51,531 nucleotides of DNA from Pseudomonas sp. GM78 (GCF_000282475.1 NZ_AKJF01000088.1:1-51531); one strand, 5' to 3'; shown: positions 1 through 8,360, counted from the stretch's first letter. The notes: generated by a model not told the origin, from the letters alone. Numbers and translations are program-made.

Positions 1-228
1 GCCGGCCTCTGGACCCGCGACATCAACCGCGCCTACCGCATGGGCCGCGCGATCAAGGCCGGTCGTGTGTGGACCAACTGCTACCACCTGTACCCGGCGC
101 ACGCCGCGTTCGGCGGGTACAAGAAGTCCGGCGTCGGCCGTGAAACCCACAAGATGATGCTCGACCACTATCAGCAGACCAAGAATTTGCTGGTGAGCTA
201 CGACATCAATCCGCTGGGTTTCTTCTAA
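1..228 (+). CDS. exaC: NAD-dependent aldehyde dehydrogenase, C-terminal end (partial)
   Basis: Only the last 75 or so residues are in the window; the reading frame is open from base 1. The visible part has the class I aldehyde dehydrogenase C-terminal pattern: a GRVWTN stretch, then [17 protein letters not shown], then a tail ending YDINPLGFF. Known for the family: cytosolic NAD-dependent oxidation of aldehydes to acids. In Pseudomonas, an ExaC-type acetaldehyde dehydrogenase is commonly encoded next to the ethanolamine genes, and here eat, eutB and eutC follow on the same strand. Inferred role: oxidation of the acetaldehyde released by ethanolamine ammonia-lyase. The catalytic Cys and Glu lie outside the window, so the exact subtype is not certain. 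Confidence 0.8.
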   Translation, partial: AGLWTRDINRAYRMGRAIKAGRVWTNCYHLYPAHAAFGGYKKSGVGRETHKMMLDHYQQTKNLLVSYDINPLGFF

Positions 229-270
229 AAGACCGGGGCAGCACGGGATTTCCGTGCCGCCCTTCCCACC

Positions 271-356
271 GCCATCGCGAGCAAGCTCGCTCCCACAGGT
301 TTTGTGGTGAGCGGGCCGATGCAAAACCCTGTGGGAGCGGGCTTGCCCGCGATGGC
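271..356. repeat. inverted REP pair (REPIN)
   Basis: One arm (271-298) reads GCCATCGCGAGCAAGCTCGC then TCCCACAG. The other (329-356) reads CTGTGGGAGCGGGCTTGCCC then GCGATGGC. The arms are inverted about a spacer of some 30 bases, which is the typical Pseudomonas REP doublet. It lies between the aldehyde dehydrogenase and eat, so it may protect or end the upstream transcript. Matching pairs occur at 39411-39499 and 41451-41513. Confidence 0.85.
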
Positions 357-394
357 GTCCGTAACGAAAACATAAAATCATCGCCCTGCCGCTC

Positions 395-410
395 CGGCAC
401 GGGCTTTGCG
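395..410 (+). promoter_or_regulatory. sigma-54 (RpoN) promoter for eat-eutBC
   Basis: The sequence CGGCACGGGCTTTGCG matches the -24/-12 consensus TGGCACG-N4-TTGC at all but the first position. GG at 396-397 and GC at 408-409 are separated by exactly 10 bases. A start site near 421 would give a leader of about 58 bases before the eat ATG at 479. RpoN control fits a nitrogen-source pathway, and an RpoN-dependent activator of ethanolamine catabolism has been described in P. aeruginosa. The activator gene is not in this window. Confidence 0.65.
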
Positions 411-478
411 TGCCCGCAGTTCACGCAAACGCAACACCCGAAAGTCCAACAAGATCAAAAAAAATACAGCGAGGACTT

Positions 479-1849
479 ATGACAACTACCACACAGCTCA
501 AACCCACACTCGGCACCTTGCATCTCTGGGGCATTGCCGTTGGCCTGGTGATCTCCGGCGAGTACTTCGGCTGGAGTTACGGCTGGGGCACCGCCGGAAC
601 CCTGGGGTTCCTCGTTACTGCCCTGATGGTGGCAACGATGTACACCTGTTTCATCTTCAGTTTCACCGAATTGACCACCGCGATTCCCCATGCCGGCGGG
701 CCGTTTGCCTATAGTCGGCGAGCCTTCGGTGAAAAAGGCGGGCTGATCGCCGGCATCGCCACCCTGATCGAATTTGTTTTCGCGCCCCCTGCCATCGCGA
801 TGGCCATCGGCGCCTATCTCAATGTGCAATACCCGGAACTGGACCCGAAAATCGCCGCGGTTGGCGCCTACTTCGTGTTCATGACCCTGAATATTCTCGG
901 CGTCAGCATCGCCGCCACCTTCGAACTGGTGGTCACCGTGCTGGCCGTCGCCGAACTGCTGGTGTTCATGGGCGTGGTCGCGCCAGGCTTCAGCTTCAGT
1001 AACTTCGTGGTCAATGGCTGGTCGGGTGCCAACGAATTCACCATGGGCTCGATTCCCGGCATTTTCGCCGCCATTCCCTTTGCGATCTGGTTCTTTCTCG
1101 CCATTGAAGGCGCGGCCATGGCCGCCGAGGAAGCCAAGGACCCGAAACGCACGATTCCCAGGGCATACGTGAGCGGCATCCTGACCCTGGTGTTCCTGGC
1201 CATCGGCACAATGGTGATGGCCGGTGGCGTCGGCGACTGGCGTCAACTGGCAAATATCAACGACCCACTGCCCCAGGCCATGAAAGCGGTGGTCGGCAAC
1301 AATTCGACCTGGATGCACATGCTGGTCTGGATCGGCCTGTTCGGCCTGGTGGCGAGTTTCCACGGGATCATTCTCGGCTACTCGCGGCAGTTCTTCGCCC
1401 TGGCCCGCGCCGGCTACCTGCCGCGCAGCCTGGCCAAGCTCTCGCGCTTCCAGACACCGCATCGGGCGATCCTGGCCGGTGGCGTGATCGGCATTGCGGC
1501 CATCTACAGCGACGGTCTGGTCAACCTGCAAGGCATGTCGCTGACGGCGGCAATGATCACCATGTCGGTATTCGGTGCCATCGTCATGTACATCATCAGT
1601 ATGCTGAGCCTGTTCAAACTGCGTAAGACCGAGCCGAACCTCGAACGCACCTTCCGCGCACCGGGCTATCCGGTCGTACCGGGGATTGCGCTGTTCCTGG
1701 CGGTGGTGTGCCTGGTGGCGATGGCGTGGTTCAACACCTTGATCGGCCTGATCTTCCTTGGCTTCATGGCCGCCGGTTACCTGTATTTCCAGCTGACCGC
1801 GCGGCAACGCTCCGAAGCACCGGCGGACGCTATGCTCGAAGGAGCTTGA
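479..1849 (+). CDS. eat: ethanolamine permease
   Basis: A 456-residue inner-membrane amino acid/polyamine/organocation transporter with about 12 hydrophobic segments. The N-terminal region has the first-helix pattern LWGIAVGLVISGEYFGWSYG, followed by PHAGGPFAYSRRAFG, both typical of the Eat ethanolamine transporters. It imports ethanolamine for the lyase encoded just downstream. I chose the ATG at 479 (MTTTTQLKPTLG) over upstream in-frame starts because a GAGG sits 5 bases before it and because conserved sequence begins there. It is first in an apparent eat-eutB-eutC operon behind a sigma-54 promoter. An extended in-frame start at 410 would begin upstream of the predicted transcription start and is unlikely. 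Confidence 0.92.
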   Translation: MTTTTQLKPTLGTLHLWGIAVGLVISGEYFGWSYGWGTAGTLGFLVTALMVATMYTCFIFSFTELTTAIPHAGGPFAYSRRAFGEKGGLIAGIATLIEFVFAPPAIAMAIGAYLNVQYPELDPKIAAVGAYFVFMTLNILGVSIAATFELVVTVLAVAELLVFMGVVAPGFSFSNFVVNGWSGANEFTMGSIPGIFAAIPFAIWFFLAIEGAAMAAEEAKDPKRTIPRAYVSGILTLVFLAIGTMVMAGGVGDWRQLANINDPLPQAMKAVVGNNSTWMHMLVWIGLFGLVASFHGIILGYSRQFFALARAGYLPRSLAKLSRFQTPHRAILAGGVIGIAAIYSDGLVNLQGMSLTAAMITMSVFGAIVMYIISMLSLFKLRKTEPNLERTFRAPGYPVVPGIALFLAVVCLVAMAWFNTLIGLIFLGFMAAGYLYFQLTARQRSEAPADAMLEGA

Positions 1850-1858
1850 GTTGCACCG

Positions 1859-1881
1859 GCGCCGGGCCTCCAGCCTGGCGC
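1859..1881 (+). promoter_or_regulatory. intercistronic hairpin between eat and eutB
   Basis: GCGCCGGGC and GCCTGGCGC form a 9-bp stem with one G-U pair and a 5-base loop. No T-run follows directly. It could stabilise the upstream message or lower read-through into eutB. The eutB start has its own strong Shine-Dalgarno, AGGAGG at 1931-1936. Confidence 0.35.
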
Positions 1882-1945
1882 TTGCCCTGTTTGGGGTCGA
1901 AAAACCCGCCCCAAGGTTCAATATTCAACCAGGAGGACACCGCCC

Positions 1946-3340
1946 ATGGCCGTATACGCCCATTCCGTCGGCGCCCAGACCTACCGCTTCGAAAACCTCA
2001 AGGAAGTGATGGCCAAGGCCACCCCGGCCCGCTCCGGGGACTACCTGGCCGGCGTCGCCGCCCTCAATGACGGCGAGCGCGTCGCGGCGCAGATGGTGTT
2101 GGCCGACATCCCCCTGAGCCACTTCCTGCAGGAAGTCCTGATCCCCTACGAGACCGATGAAGTCACACGCCTGATCATCGACACCCACGACAAACAGGCG
2201 TTCGCGGTGGTCAGCCATCTCACCGTCGGCGGTTTTCGCGACTGGCTGCTCAGCGACGCCGCTGACGAGCAGGTCCTGCGCGCCCTCGCCCCCGGCCTGA
2301 CACCGGAAATGGCGGCGGCCGTGTCGAAGATCATGCGCGTACAGGACCTGGTGCTGGTGGCACAGAAGATCCGCGTCGTCACGCAGTTTCGCGGGACCCT
2401 TGGCCTGCGCGGCCGCCTGTCCACCCGCCTGCAACCCAACCACCCCACTGACGAACCGGCCGGAATTGCCGCGAGCATCCTGGATGGCCTGCTGCACGGT
2501 AACGGCGATGCCATGATCGGCATCAACCCGGCCACCGACAGCATCGCCTCGATATGCGCCATGCTGGACATGCTCGATGCGATCATCCAGCGCTACGAAA
2601 TCCCGACCCAGGCCTGTGTGCTGACCCATGTCACCACCTCGATCGAAGCGGTCAATCGCGGCGTCCCCCTGGACCTGGTATTCCAGTCGATTGCCGGCAC
2701 CGAGGCAGCCAACGCCAGCTTCGGCATCAATCTGAACGTACTCAAGGAAGGTTACGACGCCGGCTTGAGCCTCAATCGCGGCACCCTCGGCAACAACCTG
2801 ATGTACTTCGAAACCGGTCAAGGCAGCGCACTTTCGGCCAATGCCCACCACGGTGTCGACCAGCAGACCTGCGAAACCCGGGCCTACGCCGTGGCGCGCC
2901 ATTTCAACCCATTCCTGGTGAACACCGTTGTCGGCTTCATCGGCCCCGAATACCTCTACAACGGCAAGCAGATCATCCGCGCCGGCCTCGAAGACCACTT
3001 CTGCGGCAAGCTGCTGGGCGTGCCGATGGGCTGCGATATCTGTTACACCAACCATGCCGAGGCCGACCAGGATGACATGGACACCCTGTTGACCCTGCTC
3101 GGGGTCGCCGGGATCAACTTCATCATGGGCATCCCCGGCTCCGATGACATCATGCTCAACTACCAGACCACGTCGTTCCACGATGCGCTTTACGCCCGGC
3201 AAACGCTGGGGCTCAAGCCTGCGCCGGAATTTGAACAATGGCTGGCGAAAATGGGCATTTTCACTCAGCCGGACGGCAAGGTCCTCTTCGGTAACAGCCT
3301 GCCGCCGGCCTTCCGCCAGGCCTTGGCGCAATTGGGATGA
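1946..3340 (+). CDS. eutB: ethanolamine ammonia-lyase, large (catalytic) subunit
   Basis: A 464-residue protein of full family length. EutB carries the active site of the adenosylcobalamin-dependent lyase that splits ethanolamine into acetaldehyde and ammonia. Recognisable blocks include the N-terminal [19 protein letters not shown], the central [20 protein letters not shown], the substrate-site region [17 protein letters not shown], and the C-terminal [23 protein letters not shown] lies about 10 bases before the ATG. The stop overlaps the eutC start (ATGA), which indicates translational coupling with the small subunit. No shell (microcompartment) genes or eutA reactivase are seen nearby, so the enzyme probably acts free in the cytosol. 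The cofactor links this locus to the btuB and btuF genes further along. Confidence 0.97.
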   Translation: MAVYAHSVGAQTYRFENLKEVMAKATPARSGDYLAGVAALNDGERVAAQMVLADIPLSHFLQEVLIPYETDEVTRLIIDTHDKQAFAVVSHLTVGGFRDWLLSDAADEQVLRALAPGLTPEMAAAVSKIMRVQDLVLVAQKIRVVTQFRGTLGLRGRLSTRLQPNHPTDEPAGIAASILDGLLHGNGDAMIGINPATDSIASICAMLDMLDAIIQRYEIPTQACVLTHVTTSIEAVNRGVPLDLVFQSIAGTEAANASFGINLNVLKEGYDAGLSLNRGTLGNNLMYFETGQGSALSANAHHGVDQQTCETRAYAVARHFNPFLVNTVVGFIGPEYLYNGKQIIRAGLEDHFCGKLLGVPMGCDICYTNHAEADQDDMDTLLTLLGVAGINFIMGIPGSDDIMLNYQTTSFHDALYARQTLGLKPAPEFEQWLAKMGIFTQPDGKVLFGNSLPPAFRQALAQLG

Positions 3341-4173
3341 GTGTCGATATGGAAAAACCACCCTTTGATCCGCACAACCCCTGGCTGGAACTGCGACGCC
3401 TGACCCCCGCACGCATTGCCCTGGGCCGCACCGGCACCAGCCTGCCCACCCGCGCCCAGCTGGACTTTCAATTTGCCCACGCCCAGGCGCGAGACGCGGT
3501 GCACTTGCCGTTTGATCATGCCGCCCTCAGCGAGCAACTGGCCGAACGCGGTCGTGACAGCCTGTTGCTGCATAGCGCCGCGCCTGATCGCAACAGCTAC
3601 CTGCAGCGCCCCGATCTGGGGCGCAAGTTGAGTGTGGAGTCGGCAAAAAAACTGCGCCAATACGCCGCCGCCAATCCTGCCGGGGTCGATCTGGCAATCG
3701 TGGTCGCCGATGGTTTGTCTGCATTGGCCGTGCATCGCCATACATTGCCGTTCCTGGTGCGCTTTTCAGAGCAGAGTTCAGCCGACGGATGGTCAATGGC
3801 ACCTGTAATATTGGTGGAACAGGGCCGGGTTGCCGTAGCCGACGAGATCGGCGAACTGTTGGGCGCAAAGATGACCGTGATCCTCATCGGCGAACGCCCT
3901 GGCCTGAGCTCTCCAGACAGCCTGGGACTATATTTCACCTACAATCCAAAGGTCGGCCTGACCGACGCCTATCGCAATTGCATTTCGAATGTGCGCCTCG
4001 AAGGCCTGACTTACGGCATGGCGGCACACCGTTTGCTTTATTTGATGCGCGAGGCGTGCCGGCGACAGTTATCCGGAGTCAACCTGAAGGACGAAGCACA
4101 GGTGCAAACGCTGGAGTCAGACGCAGGTGCGGACATAAAAGGAAATTTCCTACTTGATTCGCCGCAAGCCTGA
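3337..4173 (+). CDS. eutC: ethanolamine ammonia-lyase, small subunit
   Basis: 278 residues, standard for EutC, which helps bind adenosylcobalamin at the EutB interface. Characteristic blocks: [20 protein letters not shown] near the N terminus, [20 protein letters not shown] in the middle and [17 protein letters not shown] near the C terminus. The ATG overlaps the eutB stop by four bases (ATGA), so the two subunits are co-translated. The C-terminal tail after residue 255 or so is less typical and may be lineage specific. No obvious strong terminator follows directly. Confidence 0.96.
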   Translation: MSVDMEKPPFDPHNPWLELRRLTPARIALGRTGTSLPTRAQLDFQFAHAQARDAVHLPFDHAALSEQLAERGRDSLLLHSAAPDRNSYLQRPDLGRKLSVESAKKLRQYAAANPAGVDLAIVVADGLSALAVHRHTLPFLVRFSEQSSADGWSMAPVILVEQGRVAVADEIGELLGAKMTVILIGERPGLSSPDSLGLYFTYNPKVGLTDAYRNCISNVRLEGLTYGMAAHRLLYLMREACRRQLSGVNLKDEAQVQTLESDAGADIKGNFLLDSPQA

Positions 4174-4289
4174 ACCGCTTCCGCATTGCGCTTTCTCACC
4201 TTTTTCAGGCAGGATCGACGAACGGCTGCCAGTGAGTCCCCTTTGCCGCCAAAGCACGTGAAGACAGCCACTTGAAGACGAGACCTACC

Positions 4290-4751
4290 ATGCGGATTAT
4301 TCAAGCGACCCTCGAACACCTGGACCTGCTCACCCCATTGTTCGTCAAATATCGCGAGTTTTATGGCTCCCTGGCATACCCGGACTCGTCCCGGGCGTTC
4401 CTCGAGAAACGCCTGCGTCGCAAGGAATCGGTGATCTACCTGGCCCTGTCCGACGACGACAGCAACAAACTGTTGGGCTTCTGTCAGCTGTACCCAAGCT
4501 TCTCTTCGCTTTCGCTTAAGCGCGTATGGATCCTCAATGACATCTACGTTGCCGAGGAGTCTCGCCGCCAGTTGGTGGCCGACAACCTGATCCGCACCGC
4601 GAAGAAAATGGCCAAGGAAACCAATGCCGTGCGCATGCGTGTGTCCACCAGCAGCAACAATGAAGTGGCGCAGAAAACCTATGAGTCCATCGGATTTAAG
4701 GAAGACACCGAGTTCAAGAACTACGTGTTGCCGATCAGCGACGAGTTATAA
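4290..4751 (+). CDS. GNAT family N-acetyltransferase
   Basis: 153 residues. It has the GNAT fold pattern: an N-terminal beta strand (MRIIQATLEHLDLL), a central strand with VWILNDIYVAEESRRQLVAD, which covers motif A and the acetyl-CoA pyrophosphate loop region in a variant form, and the C-terminal NEVAQKTYESIGF motif B. It transfers an acetyl group from acetyl-CoA to an amine; the substrate cannot be told from sequence. The ATG at 4290 is preferred over an in-frame TTG at 4272 because the family starts here and a purine-rich GAAGACGAGA precedes it. It is followed by a strong hairpin, so it is probably a single-gene unit. Confidence 0.85.
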   Translation: MRIIQATLEHLDLLTPLFVKYREFYGSLAYPDSSRAFLEKRLRRKESVIYLALSDDDSNKLLGFCQLYPSFSSLSLKRVWILNDIYVAEESRRQLVADNLIRTAKKMAKETNAVRMRVSTSSNNEVAQKTYESIGFKEDTEFKNYVLPISDEL

Positions 4752-4762
4752 GTTCACAAAAG

Positions 4763-4794
4763 ATCGCAGCCTTCGGCCGAAGGCTGCGATTTTG
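4763..4794 (+). terminator. Rho-independent terminator (REP-derived) after GNAT gene
   Basis: A perfect palindrome ATCGCAGCCTTCGG/CCGAAGGCTGCGAT (4763-4790) is followed by TTTT. The half-site matches the REP-like sequence at 51466-51485, so a mobile repeat seems to serve as the terminator. Confidence 0.7.
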
Positions 4795-4855
4795 TACTCA
4801 ATACATTCCGAAATTCCCTGCTACAAACCCCACGCGCTTTTCACTTCGCAGCCCG

Positions 4856-4861
4856 TATAAT
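4856..4861 (+). promoter_or_regulatory. -10 box for the dedA gene
   Basis: TATAAT lies about 100 bases before the dedA start. No clear -35 box is seen at the right spacing, so this is a weak call. Confidence 0.35.
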
Positions 4862-4962
4862 TCCCTTCTTTCCGGCTTGTAAGAAAACTACCTCCTGTCT
4901 GTAGTCTTACGCGAAGTCATCCGCAGGCCTGCCGAATCGGGCCGTTACCACAGGTGTCGTCA

Positions 4963-5619
4963 ATGGATTTCAACCCGCTCGATCTCGTCCTGCATCTCGA
5001 TGTCTACCTCGATTTGCTGGTCACCAACTACGGGCCATGGATCTACGCCATTCTGTTTCTGGTGATCTTCTGTGAAACCGGCCTGGTGGTCATGCCCTTC
5101 CTACCGGGCGATTCACTGCTGTTCATCGCTGGCGCCGTCGCGGCCGGTGGCGGCATGGACCCGGTGCTGCTGGGCGGTTTGCTGATGCTCGCGGCGATTC
5201 TCGGTGACAGCACCAACTACATCATCGGACGAACGGCGGGCGAACGATTGTTCAGCAACCCGAACTCGAAGATCTTCCGGCGCGACTACCTGCAGCAAAC
5301 CCACGACTTCTATGACAAACACGGCGGCAAAACCGTGACCCTGGCGCGTTTCCTGCCGATCATCCGTACCTTTGCCCCCTTCGTCGCGGGCGTCGCAAAA
5401 ATGCCTTACCCGCGTTTCTTCGCCTTCAGCGTGCTGGGCACGATTCTCTGGGTCGGTGGCCTGGTGACCCTGGGTTACTTCTTCGGCAACGTCCCCTTCA
5501 TCAAATCGAACCTGTCGCTGCTGGTGGTTGGTATTATCCTGCTGTCGCTGGTACCAATGATCATTGGCGTTGTGCGCAGCCGTCTTGGCGGTTCGAACTC
5601 CAAAACCGCCTCGCGCTGA
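4963..5619 (+). CDS. DedA family inner-membrane protein
   Basis: 218 residues with about five to six hydrophobic segments. The DedA signature is complete: FCETGLVVMPFLPGDSLLFI, GDSTNYIIGR in the second re-entrant region, and the conserved RFLPIIRTFAPFVAG arginine block. DedA proteins are inner-membrane proteins tied to undecaprenyl-phosphate or phospholipid flipping and proton-motive-force maintenance. The ATG at 4963 has ACAGG about 9 bases upstream; an in-frame GTG at 4954 is possible but worse placed. The mtfA gene begins three bases after the stop, so the two are co-transcribed. Confidence 0.93.
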   Translation: MDFNPLDLVLHLDVYLDLLVTNYGPWIYAILFLVIFCETGLVVMPFLPGDSLLFIAGAVAAGGGMDPVLLGGLLMLAAILGDSTNYIIGRTAGERLFSNPNSKIFRRDYLQQTHDFYDKHGGKTVTLARFLPIIRTFAPFVAGVAKMPYPRFFAFSVLGTILWVGGLVTLGYFFGNVPFIKSNLSLLVVGIILLSLVPMIIGVVRSRLGGSNSKTASR

Positions 5620-5622
5620 ACG

Positions 5623-6435
5623 ATGTGGTCCCTTGGCGCCTGGCGACGCCGGCGCATCCTGGCCAAGCACCCTATAGCCGACGACATGTGGCAGCGGGTG
5701 CGCCATCACCTGAGTTTCCTGGATGGCATCAGTGCCGCCGAAGACCAGTGGCTGCGCGAAGCCTGCGTACTGTTTCTGCAGGACAAGCACCTGACCGCCC
5801 TTCCCGGGGTTGAGCTGCATCAGGAACAACGCCTGCTGCTCGCCGCCCAGGCGCAACTGCCTTTACTGCATCTGGGTGACCTGAACTGGTATCAGGGCTT
5901 TCACGAAATCATTCTCTACCCCGACGACTTCCTCAGCCCCCAGCGCCATCGTGACGCCAGTGGAGTCGAGCACGAATGGGACGGCGAGCACAGCGGCGAA
6001 GCCTGGCAGCAAGGGCCAATCATCCTCGCCTGGCCAGGCGTCATGGCCAGCGGCGGCTGGGAAGGCTACAACCTGGTGATCCACGAACTGGCACACAAGC
6101 TCGACATGCTCAACGGTGACGCCAACGGCCTGCCCCCGCTGCACGCGGACATGCGGGTCAGCGACTGGGCCAGGGTCATGCAGCAAGCCTACGACGACCT
6201 CGACCGCCAACTGGACCGCAACCCGCACGCCGAGACTGCCATTGATCCGTATGCCGCGGAAAACCCGGCCGAGTTCTTCGCCGTCACCAGCGAATACTTC
6301 TTCAGTGCCCCGGATTTGCTGCACGAGGCTTATCCACAGGTCTACGGGCAACTCAAGCTGTTCTATCGCCAGGACCCACTGGCAAGGCTGCGGCAACTTC
6401 TGGCCGAAAACCCTGTCTATCAGGCACACGACTAA
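5623..6435 (+). CDS. mtfA: MtfA-type zinc-dependent peptidase (M90 family)
   Basis: 270 residues. The zinc-binding motif HELAHKLDMLNGDANG lies near residue 150, with a distal NPAEFFAVTSEYFF block that supplies the third ligand, as in MtfA (YeeI). In enterobacteria MtfA binds the Mlc repressor and has aminopeptidase activity; Pseudomonas lacks the classical Mlc/ptsG circuit, so the partner here is unknown. The start is three bases after the dedA stop. No signal peptide is seen, so it is cytosolic. The MWSLGAWRRRRIL start is usual for Pseudomonas members. Confidence 0.88.
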   Translation: MWSLGAWRRRRILAKHPIADDMWQRVRHHLSFLDGISAAEDQWLREACVLFLQDKHLTALPGVELHQEQRLLLAAQAQLPLLHLGDLNWYQGFHEIILYPDDFLSPQRHRDASGVEHEWDGEHSGEAWQQGPIILAWPGVMASGGWEGYNLVIHELAHKLDMLNGDANGLPPLHADMRVSDWARVMQQAYDDLDRQLDRNPHAETAIDPYAAENPAEFFAVTSEYFFSAPDLLHEAYPQVYGQLKLFYRQDPLARLRQLLAENPVYQAHD

Positions 6436-6480
6436 GGTCTACACGACTTCTGGTACGTGGCGTCGTCGTAGGAATATGCC

Positions 6481-6486
6481 TATAAT
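6481..6486 (+). promoter_or_regulatory. -10 box of the ppa promoter
   Basis: A consensus TATAAT lies 62 bases upstream of the ppa ATG, inside the gap between mtfA and ppa. The -35 element is poor (TGGCGT at the expected spacing). Confidence 0.5.
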
Positions 6487-6548
6487 CGCCGCCACTTTTT
6501 GGTCAATCCGGCCAAGTGTTTCTGGTCAACTAACGGGGGCAACGCCCA

Positions 6549-7076
6549 ATGAGCTACAGCAAGATTCCGGCTGGCAAAGACCTGCCGAACGACATCTACG
6601 TCGCGATCGAGATTCCGGCCAACCACGCGCCGATCAAATACGAAATCGACAAAGACAGCGATTGCCTGTTCGTTGACCGTTTCATGGCCACCCCGATGTT
6701 CTACCCGGCCAACTACGGTTACATCCCGAACACCCTGGCAGACGACGGTGACCCCCTCGACGTGCTGGTCGTGACCCCTTACCCGGTTGCTCCAGGTTCG
6801 GTGATCCGCGCGCGTCCAGTCGGCATCCTGAACATGACCGACGACGGCGGCGGCGATGCCAAAGTGATCGCGGTTCCACACGACAAGCTGTCCCAGCTGT
6901 ACGTCGACGTGAAGGAATACACCGACCTGCCAGCGCTGCTGATCCAGCAGATCGAGCACTTCTTCGCGAACTACAAAGATCTCGAAAAAGGCAAATGGGT
7001 GAAGATCGAAGGCTGGGCCGGCGCAGACGCCGCCCGCGACGCGATCACCAAGTCGGTTGCCGCCTATAAAGGCTAA
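6549..7076 (+). CDS. ppa: inorganic pyrophosphatase, soluble family I
   Basis: 175 residues, full length for the hexameric bacterial enzyme that hydrolyses pyrophosphate to two phosphates and pulls biosynthetic reactions forward. The active-site signature [10 protein letters not shown] and the flanking [25 protein letters not shown] and [17 protein letters not shown] blocks are all present with their acidic metal ligands. It has its own TATAAT box and a strong terminator just after the stop, so it is a stand-alone transcription unit. Confidence 0.98.
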   Translation: MSYSKIPAGKDLPNDIYVAIEIPANHAPIKYEIDKDSDCLFVDRFMATPMFYPANYGYIPNTLADDGDPLDVLVVTPYPVAPGSVIRARPVGILNMTDDGGGDAKVIAVPHDKLSQLYVDVKEYTDLPALLIQQIEHFFANYKDLEKGKWVKIEGWAGADAARDAITKSVAAYKG

Positions 7077-7106
7077 GCGCAGCTGCAGGCCTTGAGCCTC
7101 CCGCTT

Positions 7107-7140
7107 CAAGAAAAACCCCGGTTATCCGGGGTTTTTCTTG
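7107..7140 (+). terminator. Rho-independent terminator after ppa
   Basis: CAAGAAAAACCCCGG and CCGGGGTTTTTCTTG form a long perfect stem with a TTAT loop and a U-rich 3' arm. It can act in both directions. Confidence 0.95.
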
Positions 7141-7166
7141 GGCGCCTGTAAAGCCGACTTAAACAA

Positions 7167-7207
7167 CATGTTTATTTCGCTGCATTCCCAGGTTTTCATG
7201 TTTATTT
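7167..7207 (+). promoter_or_regulatory. direct repeats CATGTTTATTT, candidate operator of the S24 repressor
   Basis: CATGTTTATTT occurs at 7167-7177 and again at 7197-7207, exactly 30 bp apart (about three helical turns, so on one DNA face). The region is AT-rich and lies about 100 bp before the repressor gene. Autoregulation is inferred from this position. Confidence 0.4.
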
Positions 7208-7304
7208 TTTACCCAACACGTCTCACATCCAGTCGTAAATTTCCCGCGAAATTTGAACGAGTCGTTTATTCAAAGCCCTGACCGGCGCCAGTAGACTCCC
7301 GTTC

Positions 7305-8051
7305 ATGAAAAAGAACACTAGCGGCCCACGGTTTAAAGCGCTCCTTGAAGCAGCGAACATCACGACAACAGGATTTGCCGAATTCCTGGATACGGCTCCG
7401 CAAAATGTACACAACTGGTACACCCGCGGTGTCCCCGCCCATTGCATGGAAGAAGTCGCGCGGAAACTCTCGGTCAACAGCGACTGGCTTAAAACCGGCG
7501 AAGGCTCGAAAGACGCCAGGCACCTGCGTCTCGTCGACGACACCGGCTACACCTTCGACGCCCAGGCGATCCGTGGCGTCTACACGGTCGTTGAGCCCAC
7601 CGACATCGAATTGCCCTTCTACAAGGAAGTGATCACGGCCCCCGGCTCCAACAAGACCCACGTCATCGAAGACCGTGAACAATGCCTGCGCCTGCCCCGC
7701 AGCCACCTCGACTCCCTGGAAATCAATCACACCGACGCCATCGCAGCCGCCATGATCGGCAACAGCATGGCCGAGAAAATCGATGACGGCTCCACCCTGG
7801 CAATCGATCGCGGACTGACCCAGATTATCGATGGCGAGATCTACGCGATCGAACATGACGGCATGCTGCGCATCAAATACCTGCACCGATTGCCGGGCAA
7901 CTCCCTGCGCTTGCGCAGCCATAACCGCGCGGATTACCCGGACGAAATCTTCAGGCCCGCACAAATCGAAGAACAGAACATCAGGGTACTGGGCTGGGTG
8001 TTCTGGTGGTCGACCCTGAACAAACGACGGCCACCGCTGCCGTTCTTGTAA
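7305..8051 (+). CDS. XRE-type HTH / S24 peptidase-fold repressor (LexA/CI-like)
   Basis: 248 residues. The N terminus (about 8-60) is a CI-like helix-turn-helix with GFAEFLDTAPQNVHNWYTRG as the recognition region. The C terminus is an S24/LexA peptidase fold with the catalytic Ser in MIGNSM (S154) and the catalytic Lys in LRIKYL (K191). Family knowledge: such repressors cleave themselves when RecA is activated by DNA damage; PrtR, which controls pyocins, is one in P. aeruginosa. No pyocin or tail genes and no prtN lie here, so the regulon is unknown. It stands alone between ppa and the island, and direct repeats upstream suggest autoregulation. It may be a relic of an older prophage or a host regulator. 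Confidence 0.85.
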   Translation: MKKNTSGPRFKALLEAANITTTGFAEFLDTAPQNVHNWYTRGVPAHCMEEVARKLSVNSDWLKTGEGSKDARHLRLVDDTGYTFDAQAIRGVYTVVEPTDIELPFYKEVITAPGSNKTHVIEDREQCLRLPRSHLDSLEINHTDAIAAAMIGNSMAEKIDDGSTLAIDRGLTQIIDGEIYAIEHDGMLRIKYLHRLPGNSLRLRSHNRADYPDEIFRPAQIEEQNIRVLGWVFWWSTLNKRRPPLPFL

Positions 8052-8121
8052 CACCCGGACACCCCATCTCACACACCAAGCTGGGAATTTCACAAAAAAA
8101 TCAGTATGCTGCGCCCCACAT

Positions 8122-8292
8122 TTGCGCATCGACCCGCCAAGCGGCCCTGATCGCACCGACAAGGCAGATGACTTTCTCGCCAAGTCCCACAGCCGGACGC
8201 AAGATCCGGGTGTACGTTTTGAAGGCTGGCGCGGTTTACCAAAAATGAACCAAGCCAGTCCCCGAGAAGCCGGCCACAAGCCGGCTTTTTAA
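8122..8292 (+). CDS. possible small ORF or small RNA ending in the att terminator
   Basis: An open frame from TTG 8122 to TAA 8290-8292 would encode 56 residues (LRIDPPSGPDRTD... ending GHKPAF). A TATGCT box at 8105-8110 could start a transcript that ends at the terminator at 8269-8290, so the same stretch could equally be a small RNA of about 170 bases. There is no good ribosome site at the TTG. The stop codon lies inside the 26-bp att repeat, so integration leaves this 3' end intact. I see no recognisable family. Confidence 0.25.
   Translation: MRIDPPSGPDRTDKADDFLAKSHSRTQDPGVRFEGWRGLPKMNQASPREAGHKPAF
8269..8290 (+). terminator. terminator within attL
   Basis: GCCGGC-CACAA-GCCGGC followed by TTTTT is a compact Rho-independent terminator for rightward transcription. 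It forms most of the att direct repeat. Confidence 0.8.
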
Positions 8293-8294
8293 TG
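8269..8294 (+). repeat. attL direct repeat
   Basis: A 26-bp sequence beginning GCCGGCCACAAGCCGGCTTT is identical to 24522-24547. Identity ends at 8268 (A versus T) and 8295 (C versus T), so 26 bp is the full exact repeat. Left of it is ordinary chromosome (ppa and the S24 repressor). Confidence 0.9.
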
Positions 8295-8336
8295 CCTGAA
8301 AGCCAAGTAGAATGGGGCTTTATACAAAACCCCGTC

Positions 8337-8360
8337 TTTGACCCACACTTTGACCCACAC
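8337..8360 (+). promoter_or_regulatory. integrase arm-type sites, left end
   Basis: Two back-to-back copies of TTTGACCCACAC. The same TGACCCACAC core recurs in the same orientation at 24386-24406 inside the right end. Paired short repeats just inside both att sites are what the N-terminal arm-binding domain of a P4-type integrase would bind. Confidence 0.65.

Noticed and set aside
455-3412. Minus-strand frames of 488 and 495 codons opposite eat and eutB
   Set aside because: These are antisense shadows of intact genes with no ribosome sites or recognisable domains.
7305-8051. Pyocin/tailocin regulatory cluster (prtR-prtN)
   Set aside because: The repressor resembles PrtR, but no prtN, holin, lysin or tail genes are near it in the window.
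8052-8294. tRNA or tmRNA as the integration target
   Set aside because: I found no cloverleaf, no T-loop with a CCA-type end and no tmRNA features; the repeat is a plain stem-loop terminator.
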